Positions 1 through 9,546 are shown, numbered from the stretch's first letter. The stretch is 64,000 nucleotides of DNA from Halorussus sp. MSC15.2 (GCF_010747475.1 NZ_VSLZ01000003.1:663345-727344); one strand, 5' to 3'. Program-made: numbers and translations. The notes: generated by a model not told the origin, from the letters alone.

Positions 1-106
1 CGAACTCCCGGACAGTGACCACGACTTCGCTGCCCTGCTCCTCGCGTTCCCGTTCGATTTCTGCCTCCCCGTAACTGTGACCGAGGAGCGAACACCTGAG
101 ACTCAT
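1..106 (-). CDS. Partial small haloarchaeal protein (N-terminus only, runs off the window)
   Basis: The minus strand from an ATG at 106 is open to the window edge and reads 35 codons. It starts MSLRCSLLGHSYG and continues with a Glu/Arg-rich stretch and a beta-type VVVTVREF segment. The N-terminal Cys5 and His10, and the overall pattern, resemble short haloarchaeal zinc-ribbon proteins (DUF7093-like), whose Cys pairs lie further downstream and would be off the window. The family assignment is from memory of similar N-termini. The function is unknown. Confidence 0.6.
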   Translation of the reverse strand, partial: MSLRCSLLGHSYGEAEIEREREEQGSEVVVTVREF

Positions 107-240
107 CGTGCTTTTCCTTACGTTCATGTGTGGTAAAGCCTGTGTTTCGCCGTACGACGCGCGTCTGACGCCCCTCAGCGATGCGCCGGATTCGCGGGCC
201 GGGTCGGGGTCGAGACCGGGCCGGAGCTGAAAGACTGTCC

Positions 241-308
241 ATTTCACTCCTATCAATTATGATTACAAAAATCTTAACTCAAGTGTGAATTATATTAGTT
301 ACAGACTC
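241..308 (+). promoter_or_regulatory. AT-rich promoter region of the GH3 gene
   Basis: About 70 bases directly upstream of the GH3 start are strikingly AT-rich (for example TTACAAAAATCTTAAC and AATTATATTAG) in GC-rich surroundings. That is what a haloarchaeal BRE/TATA region looks like. Several TATA-like candidates exist, so the exact box cannot be chosen from sequence alone. Confidence 0.45.
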
Positions 309-2865
309 ATGTCGAGTGATTCATCCGATACAGAAGTAGAACAGAACGAATCAGAGCGTTCGGCGGACGACGGCGTACCCGCGTCGAAGTCGTCCCGGCG
401 AACGTTCATGAAGGCCACCGGGGCCGCCGCGGGGGGGCGCGGCGGTGGGGACGAGCGCGGAGTGCGTCGCCGCACGAACCGGCGTGAACGTCGAGAAACG
501 CCTCCGCGAACTCACGCTCGAACAGAAGGTCGCCCAGATGACGCAGGTGGCCATCGGTTCGTTCGAACCCGACCCCGACGAGTCGAACGTGCCCGACAAC
601 TTCGGAGTGGACACGGTCGGCGAACTCTTCACCGACCTCGGCGTCGGGAGCGTCCTGTCGGGCGGGGCGGAGCCGCCGTCCTTCGACGGCGAGACCGTCG
701 TGAAGGGAATCAACGCGCTACAGGAGTACAATCTGGAGAACGCGCCCCACGACATCCCGTTCCTCTGGGGCGTGGACGCCACGCACGGAAACGGACTGCT
801 CGAAGGCGCGACCGCGCTCCCCCAGCGCATGAACATGGGAGCGGCGCGGGACGCGGACCTCGTCCGAAAGGCCGAGAAACACACCGCCGAGTCCACGGCC
901 GCGATGGGTGCCCACTGGACGTTCGCGCCGACGACGGACCTCCAGCGCGACCCGCGCTGGGGCCGGTTCTTCGAGGGAATCAGCGAGGACCCGACGATAG
1001 AGGGCGAGGTCTCCCGGGCGCGCGTCGAGGCGCTGGAGAGCGCCGACCGTCTCACGTCCACGGTCAAGCACTTCGCCGGGTACTCGATTCCCAACAACGG
1101 CAACGACCGCGCGCCCGCGGACACCTCGCTGCGCGACCTCCGGACGAACCTCCTCCCGCCCTACCGAGAGGCGCTCGACGCCGAACCCGGGACGGTGATG
1201 GTCAACAGCGGCGCTATCAACGGGAAACCGGCTCACGCGTCGAGTTGGCTACTCACCCGAGTGCTGCGAGAGGCGTACGGCTTCGAGGGCGTCATCGTCT
1301 CCGACTGGGACGACATCTACCGGATGCTGAGCAACCACGACTACGCGCCCGACTTCCGGCAGGCGACCAAGGAGGCCATCAACGCCGGCATCGACATGTA
1401 CATGATAGGCGACGGCGGCACGGCCCCGGGTCCGGTCGAGTACATCGACACGGTCGTCAGCCTCGTTCGGGACGGCGAGATAAAGCGCAAGCGCATCGAC
1501 GACGCCGTCCGGCGGATTCTCGCGCTCAAGGCGGACCTCGGCCTGTTCGACCAGCCGACGGTGGACGAGACCCGGCTATCGGACGCGCTGGGCGGGGCGC
1601 AGGAGACCTCCGAGAAACTCGCCAAGGAGTCGCTCGTCCTCCTCACGAACGACGACGCTCTCCCGCTGTCGGGGAGCGAGAACGTCCTCCTCACCGGTCC
1701 CGGCGTGGACGAGAACGGCAACAACACTCGCCCGCTGATGCAACACGGCGGGTGGACGCTCGGCTGGCAGGGACCGAGCGAGGGCGGGCCGTTCCCGCGA
1801 CAGAATCTCGTGACCGACGAACTCCGCGACCGGTTCGCGAACGTCACCCACGTCCCGACCTCGTTCGACAACCAGCGATGGTGGTCCGGCGAGCAGACCG
1901 ACGCGAACGGCAACTTCGACTTCACCGACGAACAGGAGCGCAAGGTGCGGTCGGCCGCGCCGGACTCGGACGCGGTCGTGGTCGTCCTCGGCGAGGGACC
2001 GCACAACGAGGGGTTCGGCGACCGAGACGGCTTGGAACTCGACGAGGCGCAGCGAGAGCTTCTGACGGCCGTGAACGAGGAGACCGGCGACGACACCCCC
2101 ATCGTCGGCGTCATGCTCGCCGGGAGTCCGCGAGGGTCGCCCGAGACACACGACATGCTCGACGCGCTGCTGTTCGCCGGGCAACCGGGGAGCGACGGCG
2201 GCGTCGCCATCGCCGACGCGCTCGTCGGCGAGTACAACCCGTCGGGCAAACTCGCGTTCAGTTGGCCCCGGAACGTCGGCACGGTGCCGGTGCAGTACGA
2301 CCGCGCGCCGCCGACGACCACGAGCGGGACCGACAACACGGCGCTGTACGAATTCGGTCACGGACTCTCGTACACCGACTTCGAGTACGGAACCGTGTCG
2401 GTCTCACCGGGGAGCGTCTCGGACCCGTCGAAGCAGTCGAGCGTGACGGCTCGCGTGGACGTGACCAACACCGGCGACGCGGCCGGTGACCACGTCGTCG
2501 AGGTGTACAACACCCAGTCGTACGGGTCGGTCCTCCAGCCCAGACGCCGACTGATGGGCTACGAGCGCGTCTCGCTGGACCCCGGACAGACCGAGCGCGT
2601 CGAGGTCGAACTCGACCTCTCTGCGCTCGAAGTCGTGCCCGACGACGTGTTGGCGCTCCGTTCCAAGGTGGTCGAAGCGGGCGACTACGAGTTGACGGTC
2701 GGGCAGGACGGCCCGACCGCGACGCTGTCGGTTCAGCGGACCGGGAGCGTCACGGATTCGAGTATCACCCACGGACGGTCGGGCAGGGGCCGCGGTCGCG
2801 GGAACGGGAAGAAGGGTCTCGGCGACGTGTTCACGCGCTTCAAAACGGGGTTGGATTCGGAGTGA
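309..2865 (+). CDS. Secreted GH3 family beta-glucosidase, apparent frameshift in a G7 tract
   Basis: Glycoside hydrolase family 3 enzyme, expected to cleave beta-glucosides outside the cell. The ATG at 309 starts a Tat signal with SRRTFMKATGAAAG, then the frame is lost at a run of seven Gs (431-437). Reading six Gs joins it to GAAVGTSAEC and the rest of the protein, 851 residues in all. The (beta/alpha)8 domain carries the KHFAGY motif and the nucleophile motif GVIVSDWDD, with Asp near residue 332 after correction. A second alpha/beta domain and a C-terminal fibronectin-III-like domain (DVTNTGDAAGDHVVEVY) follow, giving the usual three-domain length. The C-terminal tail is Arg/Gly-rich. Family call is firm; substrate and the reality of the frameshift are not. 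Confidence 0.9.
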
Positions 2866-3076
2866 CGCGGTAGGATAGTTCACGGTCGGACGCTTCGGTC
2901 GAAGCGGGTCGGCGGTCCGACCGACTCTCACACTCGCAGTGCGGTCGAGGGTCCTATCGCATCGGAAGCGAACGTGGGGGTCAGTAGACCGACCGTTCGA
3001 ATCTAATCTTCCATTCGACCGTTCCCCGGGCGTGGTAAACAACCACAACCAATGGCGAGGAGACCGTACCGTTGGT

Positions 3077-3472
3077 ATGACTCAGTCGTTCGAACTTACG
3101 GAGCGATGTCGAAGCGAAGTCGGCGACGCGCTACGGATAGCCGCAGTCTACACAGAGACCGGGTTCGAACACTTGTACCTCCGCGAGGACCTCGACCGAC
3201 AGTACACGCCCGCAGAGATAGAGACGCTTCGGCGGGAACTCATCGTATTCGCGCTCGGGAAGCAGCAACTGGCGGACGTAACCCACGCGGGGAAGGTTCG
3301 ACAAATCATCTGTGAGATGGACGATGCGATTGCGCTCCAATTTCCAGTCGCCGGGCATTTCGGCGTGTTCGTCTCTATCGAAGCCTCTGCGAGAGATAGC
3401 CTGTTCGACCTCGGCGATGCGGTCGAGGCGTGGATAGAGCAAGGAGGACTCCCGACATGGGAAGACTCGTAA
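3077..3472 (+). CDS. Small conserved haloarchaeal protein (DUF7522-like)
   Basis: A 131-residue soluble acidic protein starting MTQSFELTERCRSEVGDALR. The ATG at 3077 is preferred to upstream in-frame starts because the earlier residues (Arg/Trp/Asn-rich) lack haloarchaeal composition and the gap to the GH3 gene is AT-poor but noncoding. The pattern GFEHLYLREDLDR near the N-terminus and GHFGVFVSIE near residue 100 matches my memory of the DUF7522 group of haloarchaeal single-domain proteins. No catalytic motif or membrane segment is visible and no function is known. It stands alone, with more than 400 noncoding bases behind it. Confidence 0.7.
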   Translation: MTQSFELTERCRSEVGDALRIAAVYTETGFEHLYLREDLDRQYTPAEIETLRRELIVFALGKQQLADVTHAGKVRQIICEMDDAIALQFPVAGHFGVFVSIEASARDSLFDLGDAVEAWIEQGGLPTWEDS

Positions 3473-3891
3473 GCGAAAGGGGACGTGCACTCGGCGGAGT
3501 CGCGTTCTGCGTCGCTCGTCGGGAAGGAGTGTCAGACTCGGAGAACTCCTGAGGAGACCGGTCACTGTCGCGCTGTTCGTGACCGACGGAGTCGTAGTGG
3601 CCCGAGACGAGTTGAATCCGACGGGTCGCATCGCACTGTAAGCGGAAGGCCGGGCAATATCACGGGCCGGAGCCACCCGCGGTAACCGTCCCATCTGTTT
3701 GGTGGCCCGGCGACAGCAACCGTGACGAACCTCGGACTACCCCGACCGGGGACAGTCCACTGAGTGAAATGGACAACCAGACAGAAGGGATTCGTCGGAG
3801 GTCCGTTTCGTGTTGTCTAGTTTTGATTACTCGGAGAGTAATTACTACTATTGGGGGAAGTTTTTGTACTCTCCTTAGTATTTGTTTCACT
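3473..3891. other. Noncoding gap of 419 bases with AT-rich promoter half
   Basis: I see no gene here. Short open frames in it have Arg/Ser-rich composition unlike haloarchaeal proteins. From about 3815 the DNA becomes AT-rich and holds a perfect palindrome (3826-3842) and T-rich stretches leading to the start at 3892, so this half is the promoter of the PH/SHOCT gene. Confidence 0.6.
3826..3842. promoter_or_regulatory. 17-bp palindrome, candidate operator
   Basis: ATTACTC-GGA-GAGTAAT is a perfect inverted repeat of seven bases with a three-base centre, 50 bases before the ATG of the PH/SHOCT gene and inside its AT-rich promoter region. Size and symmetry fit a dimeric winged-helix regulator site. 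A T-rich segment (TTTTTGT) lies between it and the start. No regulator gene is adjacent, so the binder is unknown. Confidence 0.45.
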
Positions 3892-4467
3892 ATGGAGAGA
3901 GAAGAGACAGATATCGACAATATAGTGGAAGCCGCAAAAGGCGATTCCGTCGGTAAAGAACTCCTGACTGATAGCGGCAAAGTCAGAACGGGACTACTGT
4001 CGAAGTCGAAGTATCGTTCCATCCTCTCTCATCTGGACGAGGGAGAACAACCACACTTCATCGAGCGATACGAAGAAGGGCCGCATCAAATAGGAGAGTT
4101 ACCCCGGTACAAAGAAGGATGGATGAAGACGACAGTCGTAACCGACCGTCGAGTGTTTTTCTATTCCACCGAACACCACTACGGAGTCCCGTTCGAGAAA
4201 ATAAGCGAAATACGGACCGAGGATAATCTAACAGTCATCCACTCTGGTGGGCAAAAGGCTACATTTCCCATGTTCCCTTCGAGGCGTCAATCCGCCGCCG
4301 AGCACATTCGACAGCGCATGTACGATTTGCAAGGAGGAGCGTCGAACACGGAAACGACGCCCTCAACTACCGAGCGCTTGGCGGAACTCTCTCAAATGCA
4401 CGACGAGGGCTTGATAGACGACGCCGAGTACGAGAGAAAAAAGAAGGAGATGCTCGACGACTTGTAA
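3892..4467 (+). CDS. PH-like domain protein with C-terminal SHOCT domain
   Basis: A 191-residue cytoplasmic protein. Residues about 45-145 form a bacterial-type PH-like domain: KTTVVTDRRVFFYS followed by VPFEKISEIRTE is the signature of this fold, in which strands alternate with short basic loops. Residues about 160-191 (ERLAELSQMHDEGLIDDAEYERKK) are a typical SHOCT oligomerisation domain. The ATG at 3892 is chosen because the upstream in-frame residues are Cys/Ile-rich and fall in the promoter. Codon use is clearly more AT-rich than neighbouring genes (agagagaagag, aaaataagc), which suggests recent transfer. Proteins of this build are often membrane-stress or mobile-element associated, but the role here is unknown. 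Confidence 0.8.
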   Translation: MEREETDIDNIVEAAKGDSVGKELLTDSGKVRTGLLSKSKYRSILSHLDEGEQPHFIERYEEGPHQIGELPRYKEGWMKTTVVTDRRVFFYSTEHHYGVPFEKISEIRTEDNLTVIHSGGQKATFPMFPSRRQSAAEHIRQRMYDLQGGASNTETTPSTTERLAELSQMHDEGLIDDAEYERKKKEMLDDL

Positions 4468-4803
4468 AATTCGGTGTTCCGACCGCGAACAGTCGGTCGC
4501 TTTCCCCCGCTCCTACGGTAAGTGTGTTACATAGATATCAGAGTCAGCAGGACGGAACAACGAGAGTCAATCGGCGTTCCGTTCGGAGTGCCGACGCGCC
4601 AGATTCGTTGTCACCCTCGCTCGTGACGCTTTGGGCAATCGTGTGAGACCGCCGAAGAACCCGGAGTAATTGCGAATACGCGACTAGCAATGACCTCCTC
4701 GCGTCGCGAAACTCTGATGGACTCGCTGGGACTGAGCGAACGGGGGTTGTTCGCGAAGTCAGCGAGTCCGCTGACTGGAACGAACGAAGTGAACGAAAGA
4801 AAG
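4468..4803. other. Noncoding gap of 336 bases with a copy of the tRNA-Ala 3' end
   Basis: No gene is supported. At 4718-4731 the sequence TGGACTCGCTGGGA repeats exactly the 3' end of the neighbouring tRNA-Ala gene (4804-4817), in the same orientation, 86 bases away. Between the two lie short imperfect repeats built on GAACGAA and TCAGCGAGTCC. The rest is unremarkable. Confidence 0.5.
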
Positions 4804-4875
4804 TGGACTCGCTGGGATTTGAACCCAGGGCCTCTTCCTTGCGAAGGAAGCGATCTACCGCTGATCTACGAGCCC
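4804..4875 (-). tRNA. tRNA-Ala (anticodon CGC)
   Basis: The minus strand folds into a full cloverleaf. The 5' arm GGGCTCG pairs with CGAGTCC and leaves discriminator A. The third pair is G3:U70, the alanine identity element. The anticodon stem CTTCC/GGAAG holds the loop TTCGCAA, so the anticodon is CGC and it reads GCG codons. The T-loop is GGGTTCAAATCCC. CCA is not encoded. There is no sign of an intron. Confidence 0.96.
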
Positions 4876-4971
4876 TCGAACGCAGTAGTTCGTAACGCGC
4901 CCACTTATTAGAACCTTATGTTTCGGGGCGGGCGCGGCGGACCGATTTCCGCGACGAGTAACGTCCGCGCG

Positions 4972-5682
4972 TCACACTCGGAGAAGTCTGACCCGGCCGG
5001 CAACGAGACCGAGCGCGAAGCCGGTGAAGTGAGCGACCAGCGCCACGCCCGGCGCGGCGGTGAGCAGCGTCGCGCCCGCGGCCACCGCGAACAGGAGCGC
5101 GACGCGCGCCCGAGGACTCAGCGGAAGTCGTCCTAACACCGCGTCGGTGACGGGGTTGCCCGCGAGCAAGTAACCGAGCAGACCGAAGACCGCACCGCTC
5201 GCACCGAGAACCGGAGTCGGCCGACCGAGTAGTCCCGTGACCGCCACCTGAGAGAGACCCGCGAGCATCCCGACGCCGGCGAAGAAAACGTGGAAGCGCC
5301 ACGTGGACGTCACGCGCTCGACGGCGAAGCCGACCAGCACGAGGACCACGGCGTTCGAGAGGAGATGTGTGGGATTCGCGTGAGCGTAGACGCTGGCGAG
5401 CAGAGTCCACGGCCGGACCGACACCGGCGGCGCGAGGACGAACAACCCGACCGCGAGTCGTCTGGAGACGACCCCGACGACGGTCTGGACGGCGAAGACC
5501 AGCAGGAACACCGCGAGCGTCTGGACCGTCGGGCTGGCGGCGAGTCCTCCCGACCGTTCGCGCTCGGCACCCTCGGGTTCGTCGTACCGGTAGCTCACGA
5601 CGGACGCCTCCCGCGAGCGAGAGACCGGTTGGTCGTCGGTGCGAAACGTCGTCGAACCGCTCGTCTCGGCCGCTGCACGCAC
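4972..5682 (-). CDS. Rhomboid family intramembrane serine protease
   Basis: A 236-residue membrane protein with a polar 50-residue N-terminus and about six hydrophobic segments. Rhomboid hallmarks are in place: H101-x4-H106-L-x2-N110 in the second segment, the serine nucleophile in GASGAVFG (Ser162) and the partner His218 in AHFTGFALG. It should cleave transmembrane helices of other proteins within the membrane; its substrates cannot be told from sequence. It lies downstream of rps10 on the same strand with a gap of 151 bases and convergent to nothing. A second, more divergent rhomboid lies at 43340-44223. Confidence 0.9.
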   Translation of the reverse strand: MRAAAETSGSTTFRTDDQPVSRSREASVVSYRYDEPEGAERERSGGLAASPTVQTLAVFLLVFAVQTVVGVVSRRLAVGLFVLAPPVSVRPWTLLASVYAHANPTHLLSNAVVLVLVGFAVERVTSTWRFHVFFAGVGMLAGLSQVAVTGLLGRPTPVLGASGAVFGLLGYLLAGNPVTDAVLGRLPLSPRARVALLFAVAAGATLLTAAPGVALVAHFTGFALGLVAGRVRLLRV

Positions 5683-5833
5683 GCCGATTCGTCCGGCGCG
5701 GTCAAAAAGACCGGGGAGCGTTTGCGTCGCGCGTGCGCGGCTGGTCGAAGCGAAGAAATTGAGAAGGGCCGCCGGTCGAACGGCGGGTGCGAACTTCCTC
5801 GAACTGACAGCAACGAGGCGAACGCCTCGTCGC

Positions 5834-6142
5834 TCAGTCCTCGAGGACGATTTCGATGCTCACGTCGTTCGGAACCTGAATCCGCATGAGCTGACGGAGC
5901 GCGCGTTCGTCGGCGTCGATGTCGATGAGACGCTTGTGGACGCGCATCTCCCAGTGTTCCCACGTCGCGGTCCCCTCACCGTCGGGGGACTTGCGGGTGG
6001 GTACCTCCAGCGTCTTGGTCGGTAGCGGGATGGGACCCGACAGCGAGACACCCGTCTTGTTCGCGATTTCGCGAACGTCGTCACAGATGTCGTCGAGGTC
6101 TTCGGGACTGGTTCCCGCCAGTCGGACGCGTGCTTGCTGCAT
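5834..6142 (-). CDS. rps10: 30S ribosomal protein S10
   Basis: A 102-residue protein whose sequence is typical of archaeal S10 (uS10): [16 protein letters not shown], then [22 protein letters not shown] and [19 protein letters not shown]. It belongs to the small-subunit head and is the last gene of the tuf-rps10 unit, starting 4 bases after the tuf stop codon region, so the two are cotranscribed. The length is that expected for the archaeal family. Confidence 0.98.
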   Translation of the reverse strand: MQQARVRLAGTSPEDLDDICDDVREIANKTGVSLSGPIPLPTKTLEVPTRKSPDGEGTATWEHWEMRVHKRLIDIDADERALRQLMRIQVPNDVSIEIVLED

Positions 6143-6145
6143 GCG

Positions 6146-7414
6146 TTATGGCTCGTTGACGCTGAGGACCTGACCGGCCGCGATGGTCTGGCCCATGTCG
6201 CGGATAGCGAAACTACCGAGTTCCGGAATCTCCGAGGCCGGCTCGATGCTGAGCGGCTTTTGCGGTCGGACGGTAACCTTCGCGGCGTCACCGGACTGGA
6301 TGAAGTCGGGGTTCTCCTCGGCGACTTCGCCGGACGAGGGGTCAATCTTCGCGTCGATGGACTCGATGGTACACGCGACCTGCGCCGTGTGGGCGTGGAA
6401 GACCGGCGTGTAGCCGTCGGTGATGACGCTCGGGTGCTGCATCACGACAATCTGGGCCGTGAACGTCTCGGCGACCGACGGCGGGTCGTCGGCGGGACCA
6501 CAGACGTCGCCACGGCGGATGTCGTCCTTCCCGATGCCGCGGACGTTGAATCCGACGTTGTCACCGGGTTCCGCGCTGGGCACCTCTTCGTGGTGCATCT
6601 CGATGGTCTTGACCTCGCCGCCCACGTCGGAAGGCTGGAACGACACGTTGTCGCCCGTGTTCAGCATGCCCGTCTCGACGCGTCCGACCGGGACCGTACC
6701 GATGCCCGAAATCGTGTAGACGTCCTGAATCGGGAGTCGGAGGTCGGCTTCCGTCGGCGGTTCGGGGGCTTCGAGGTTGTTGAGGGCCTCGAGCAGAATC
6801 TCGCCGTCGTACCAGTCGGTGTTGTCCGACCGCTCGGCGATGTTGTCGCCCTCGAACGCCGAAATCGGGATGAACTCGGCGTCGTCGGTGTTGAACTGCA
6901 CCTGCTTGAGCAGGTCCTTGACTTCGGAGACGACCTCTTTGTAGGTGGACTCCTTGTAGTCGACGACGTCCATCTTGTTGACGCCGACGATGAGTTCGTT
7001 GATACCGAGGGTGCGGGCCAGGAAGACGTGTTCCTGGGTCTGGGGCGCGACACCGTCGTCGGCGGCGACGACGAGGACGGCGTTGTCGGCCTGCGACGCG
7101 CCCGTAATCATGTTCTTCACGAAGTCGCGGTGGCCCGGACAGTCGACGATAGTGAAGTAGTATTCGTCGGTGTCGAACTCTTGGTGGGCGATGTCGATGG
7201 TGACACCGCGCTCTCGCTCTTCGGCGAGGTTGTCCATGACGTAGGCGAACTCGAAGCCGCCCTTGCCCTTCTCCTCGGCCTCTTCCTTGTGCTGTTCGAT
7301 GACGTGCTCGGGTACGCTCCCCGTCTCGTAGAGGAGTCGCCCGACCAGCGTACTCTTTCCGTGGTCAACGTGGCCGATGATGGCCAAGTTCTGGTGCGGT
7401 TTGTCTTCGCTCAT
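6146..7414 (-). CDS. tuf: Translation elongation factor EF-1alpha
   Basis: A GTPase of 422 residues that delivers aminoacyl-tRNA to the ribosome. The G motifs are complete: GHVDHGKST near residue 12, DCPGHRDF, and NKMD. Beta-barrel domains 2 and 3 follow. The start at 7414 ([19 protein letters not shown]) is the archaeal consensus start; the open frame upstream is promoter. It is followed almost directly by rps10, the conserved archaeal order. Confidence 0.98.
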   Translation of the reverse strand: MSEDKPHQNLAIIGHVDHGKSTLVGRLLYETGSVPEHVIEQHKEEAEEKGKGGFEFAYVMDNLAEERERGVTIDIAHQEFDTDEYYFTIVDCPGHRDFVKNMITGASQADNAVLVVAADDGVAPQTQEHVFLARTLGINELIVGVNKMDVVDYKESTYKEVVSEVKDLLKQVQFNTDDAEFIPISAFEGDNIAERSDNTDWYDGEILLEALNNLEAPEPPTEADLRLPIQDVYTISGIGTVPVGRVETGMLNTGDNVSFQPSDVGGEVKTIEMHHEEVPSAEPGDNVGFNVRGIGKDDIRRGDVCGPADDPPSVAETFTAQIVVMQHPSVITDGYTPVFHAHTAQVACTIESIDAKIDPSSGEVAEENPDFIQSGDAAKVTVRPQKPLSIEPASEIPELGSFAIRDMGQTIAAGQVLSVNEP

Positions 7415-7462
7415 TTGTATCTCACGCGCAGACGCGCTCTGTCGGAATCTTTTGGCAGAAGC

Positions 7463-7472
7463 GGTTAAAACC
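7463..7472 (-). promoter_or_regulatory. TATA-like promoter element of tuf-rps10
   Basis: On the minus strand GGTTTTAACC lies about 50 bases upstream of the tuf start, with a GAAA-type BRE-like stretch before it. Transcription would start about 25 bases downstream, leaving a short leader, which suits a highly expressed translation gene. Confidence 0.5.
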
Positions 7473-7608
7473 ATTTCGATACGGTATGCTACCCACCCCG
7501 GCGCCGTACCGCGGTTATTGGTAGACCATCGCACGATTTTGGGGGAACGCCGGGAAATCAATCGTGAGTAGCGACCGAAACGAACCGGCGTCGGAGTCGC
7601 CGAACGAC

Positions 7609-8576
7609 TCAGTCCCGAAGTCGATTCACGTCTGCGAGGACGGCGGTCGCCGTCTCCGGACCGCCCGCCCCGCGACCGCTCAGGTTGAGTCGGCCCGCGT
7701 GGTCGGTCTCCAGTTGGACGATGTTGCGCGTGCCCGAGACGGCCAAGGTTCCGTTCTCGGGCAGAGTCGCGGTCCGACCCGGACGCCCCGGGGCGTGGCC
7801 TCGCCGATGAGTCGAATCGTCCGCCCGTCTTCGGCCGCGAGTTCGAGGGCGTTGCCCGGCAGTTCCGCGATTCCCTCGACGTCGGCGTCGTCCAGCGAGT
7901 ACGCGCCGCCGCGCGACGAGTCGCCCGAGCGGTCGCCGAGGACGTTCGCCAGAATCACGCACTTGAGCGCCGCGTCGGTGCCGTTCACGTCGAAGGAGGG
8001 GTCGGCCTCCGCGACGCCGAGGTCCTGAGCCTCCGCGAGGACGTGTTCGTAGCCCAGTCCCTCGGCGGCCATCCGCGTGAGGACGAAGTTCGCGGTCCCG
8101 TTGAGGACGCCGCGCGCCGCCGAGATGGTGTCCGGACCGTAGTTCTCGATTGTCGAGAGGACCGGAATCGCGCCGCCGACCGTCGCCTCGAATCGGACCT
8201 TCCCCTCGCTGTCGCGTTCGAGTTCGCGGAGGTCGGCGTACCGCTCGGCGACGGGTCCCTTGTTGGCCAACACGACGTGGCTATCGCGTTCGAGCGCCGC
8301 GCGCACGTGACCGAATCCGGGTTCGGCGTCGCCGAGGGTCGTCGGCGTCGCTTCGACCAGCACGTCGTACTCGGCGTCGAGCGCGTCCTCGGGGGCGTAT
8401 CGACCGACGCTCCCGCTCTCGTCTTTCTCGGCGAGCGCCGCGGCAACGTCGATGCCGTCGTCGTCCACCGCCGCGCCGGTCGAGTCGGCGAACGCCGTGA
8501 CGCGATGACCGTACTCGCCCGCGAGGTCGGCGACCGACCGGCCGACTGCACCTGCACCGAGGATTGCCAGTTTCAC
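7609..8576 (-). CDS. hom: Homoserine dehydrogenase, apparent frameshift
   Basis: NAD(P)-dependent enzyme that reduces aspartate semialdehyde to homoserine for threonine and methionine synthesis. The N-terminal Rossmann motif is [13 protein letters not shown], and the catalytic domain has [14 protein letters not shown] and [14 protein letters not shown]. The frame is lost near 7763, after GVRVGPRL; the next frame continues [19 protein letters not shown] to the end. One added base (CTCGTG instead of CTCTG) restores 322 residues, the normal length for the short archaeal form without its own ACT domain. It overlaps the ACT gene upstream by 4 bases (ATGA), so the two are translationally coupled. 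Confidence 0.92.
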
Positions 8577-9115
8577 GCCGACCCCTCCAGTTCAGCGAGA
8601 GGTTCGACCACGCGAAGGTCCTTCCTGTCGGCCACCTCGCGCACCGCGGTGACCACCTCGCCGGTCGCGCCGGTCTCGGTCGCGAGTCGGAGGCGAGCGC
8701 TGGCCACTTCGCTCGTTCCGCCGGGCGCGGACAGCGACACGTCGGAGACCGAGGCGTCGGCTTTCGACTCGATGGACGAGAGCGTCTCGGAGAAGTCGGT
8801 CTCGATGACGTTGCCGACGAGCAGTATCGACACCTCTTCGCCGTAGCGTTCGGCGCCCGCCTGAATCACGTTGACGCCCGCCTCGCGGAGGTCGGCGACG
8901 AGGGCGTCGAACCGGTCGGGCGGACATTCGAGGTCCACCTCGACCGGGATGTGTCCTCGCGGTGTGAGCGACCCGCGCTCGTGGAACACCGAGAGCAGGT
9001 TGCCGCCGTTGGCCGCGATGGGTTCGAGCGCGCCCAACAGTTCACCGGGTTCGTCTACGAGTTCGAGGCGGACGGTGTACGCCCGCAGGTCGGTGGCGCT
9101 CGCGTCGTCACTCAT
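8573..9115 (-). CDS. ACT-domain amino-acid-binding regulator protein
   Basis: A 180-residue protein beginning with an ACT domain: TVRLELVDEPGELLGALEPIAANGGNL holds the ligand-binding turn (DEPGEL). A second, weaker ACT-like half fills residues about 85-170. ACT domains bind amino acids such as threonine. As the gene overlaps hom by 4 bases and hom lacks a regulatory domain, it most likely supplies feedback control of homoserine dehydrogenase as a separate subunit. That role is inferred from context. Confidence 0.88.
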   Translation of the reverse strand: MSDDASATDLRAYTVRLELVDEPGELLGALEPIAANGGNLLSVFHERGSLTPRGHIPVEVDLECPPDRFDALVADLREAGVNVIQAGAERYGEEVSILLVGNVIETDFSETLSSIESKADASVSDVSLSAPGGTSEVASARLRLATETGATGEVVTAVREVADRKDLRVVEPLAELEGSA

Positions 9116-9260
9116 CTTGGTCCTCTCTCACGCGCGGGTGAGCATAAGGCTTCAGGCGGTCGCAATACTCACCAGTGTTTCGAGGCAGGGCCGTCCTGCG
9201 CCGAACGCAATCAGAGACGCGACTCGGACCGGTCGTCGGCCGAGGCGAACGACGGAGCGA

Positions 9261-9398
9261 CTACTCGTTGGTAGGCGTCCTCGAAACCTCGGGCGGGGAG
9301 TCGCTGCTCGCCGACACGAGTGCCCAGATGCCAGCGACGACGCCGACCCAGAGGAAGATGACGAGACCGACCCACACCAGTGTGACGACCGAGAGCAT
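9261..9398 (-). CDS. Small single-span membrane protein, 45 residues
   Basis: An ATG at 9398 opens a 45-codon frame starting MLSVVTLVWVGLVIFLWVG. Residues 4-29 are one strongly hydrophobic helix (Val/Leu/Trp/Gly) followed by a short Ser/Pro/Glu tail. Composition and third-position GC agree with a real haloarchaeal gene, and tiny membrane proteins of this kind are common in the class. It sits alone between fusA and the ACT/hom pair, on the same strand. Function unknown. Confidence 0.6.
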   Translation of the reverse strand: MLSVVTLVWVGLVIFLWVGVVAGIWALVSASSDSPPEVSRTPTNE

Positions 9399-9546
9399 AT
9401 CCGGGAACGAGACGTGCGTTACCAAATGGCTTGATTATACACCGCCTACGCGAGTTACGGCGAGCGGCGTCGTGACTCAGGGTCGGCCTGAACGCGGTGA
9501 GAAACAGACGCAGAGCGAAGAAAAGAGGCGCGAGAGACGCGGAGCG

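Noticed and set aside
431..437. Programmed ribosomal frameshifting in the GH3 gene
   Set aside because: No slippery heptamer with structure is evident, no precedent is known for this family, and several other genes show similar indels, so sequence error is simpler.
5683..5833. tRNA gene downstream of rps10, as found in some haloarchaea
   Set aside because: GGTCGAAC-like pieces are present but no acceptor or anticodon stem can be formed.
6134..7468. Long open frame antisense to tuf (444 codons)
   Set aside because: It mirrors the EF-1alpha gene exactly; its His/Val/Arg/Gly-rich composition is the usual shadow of a GC-rich gene.
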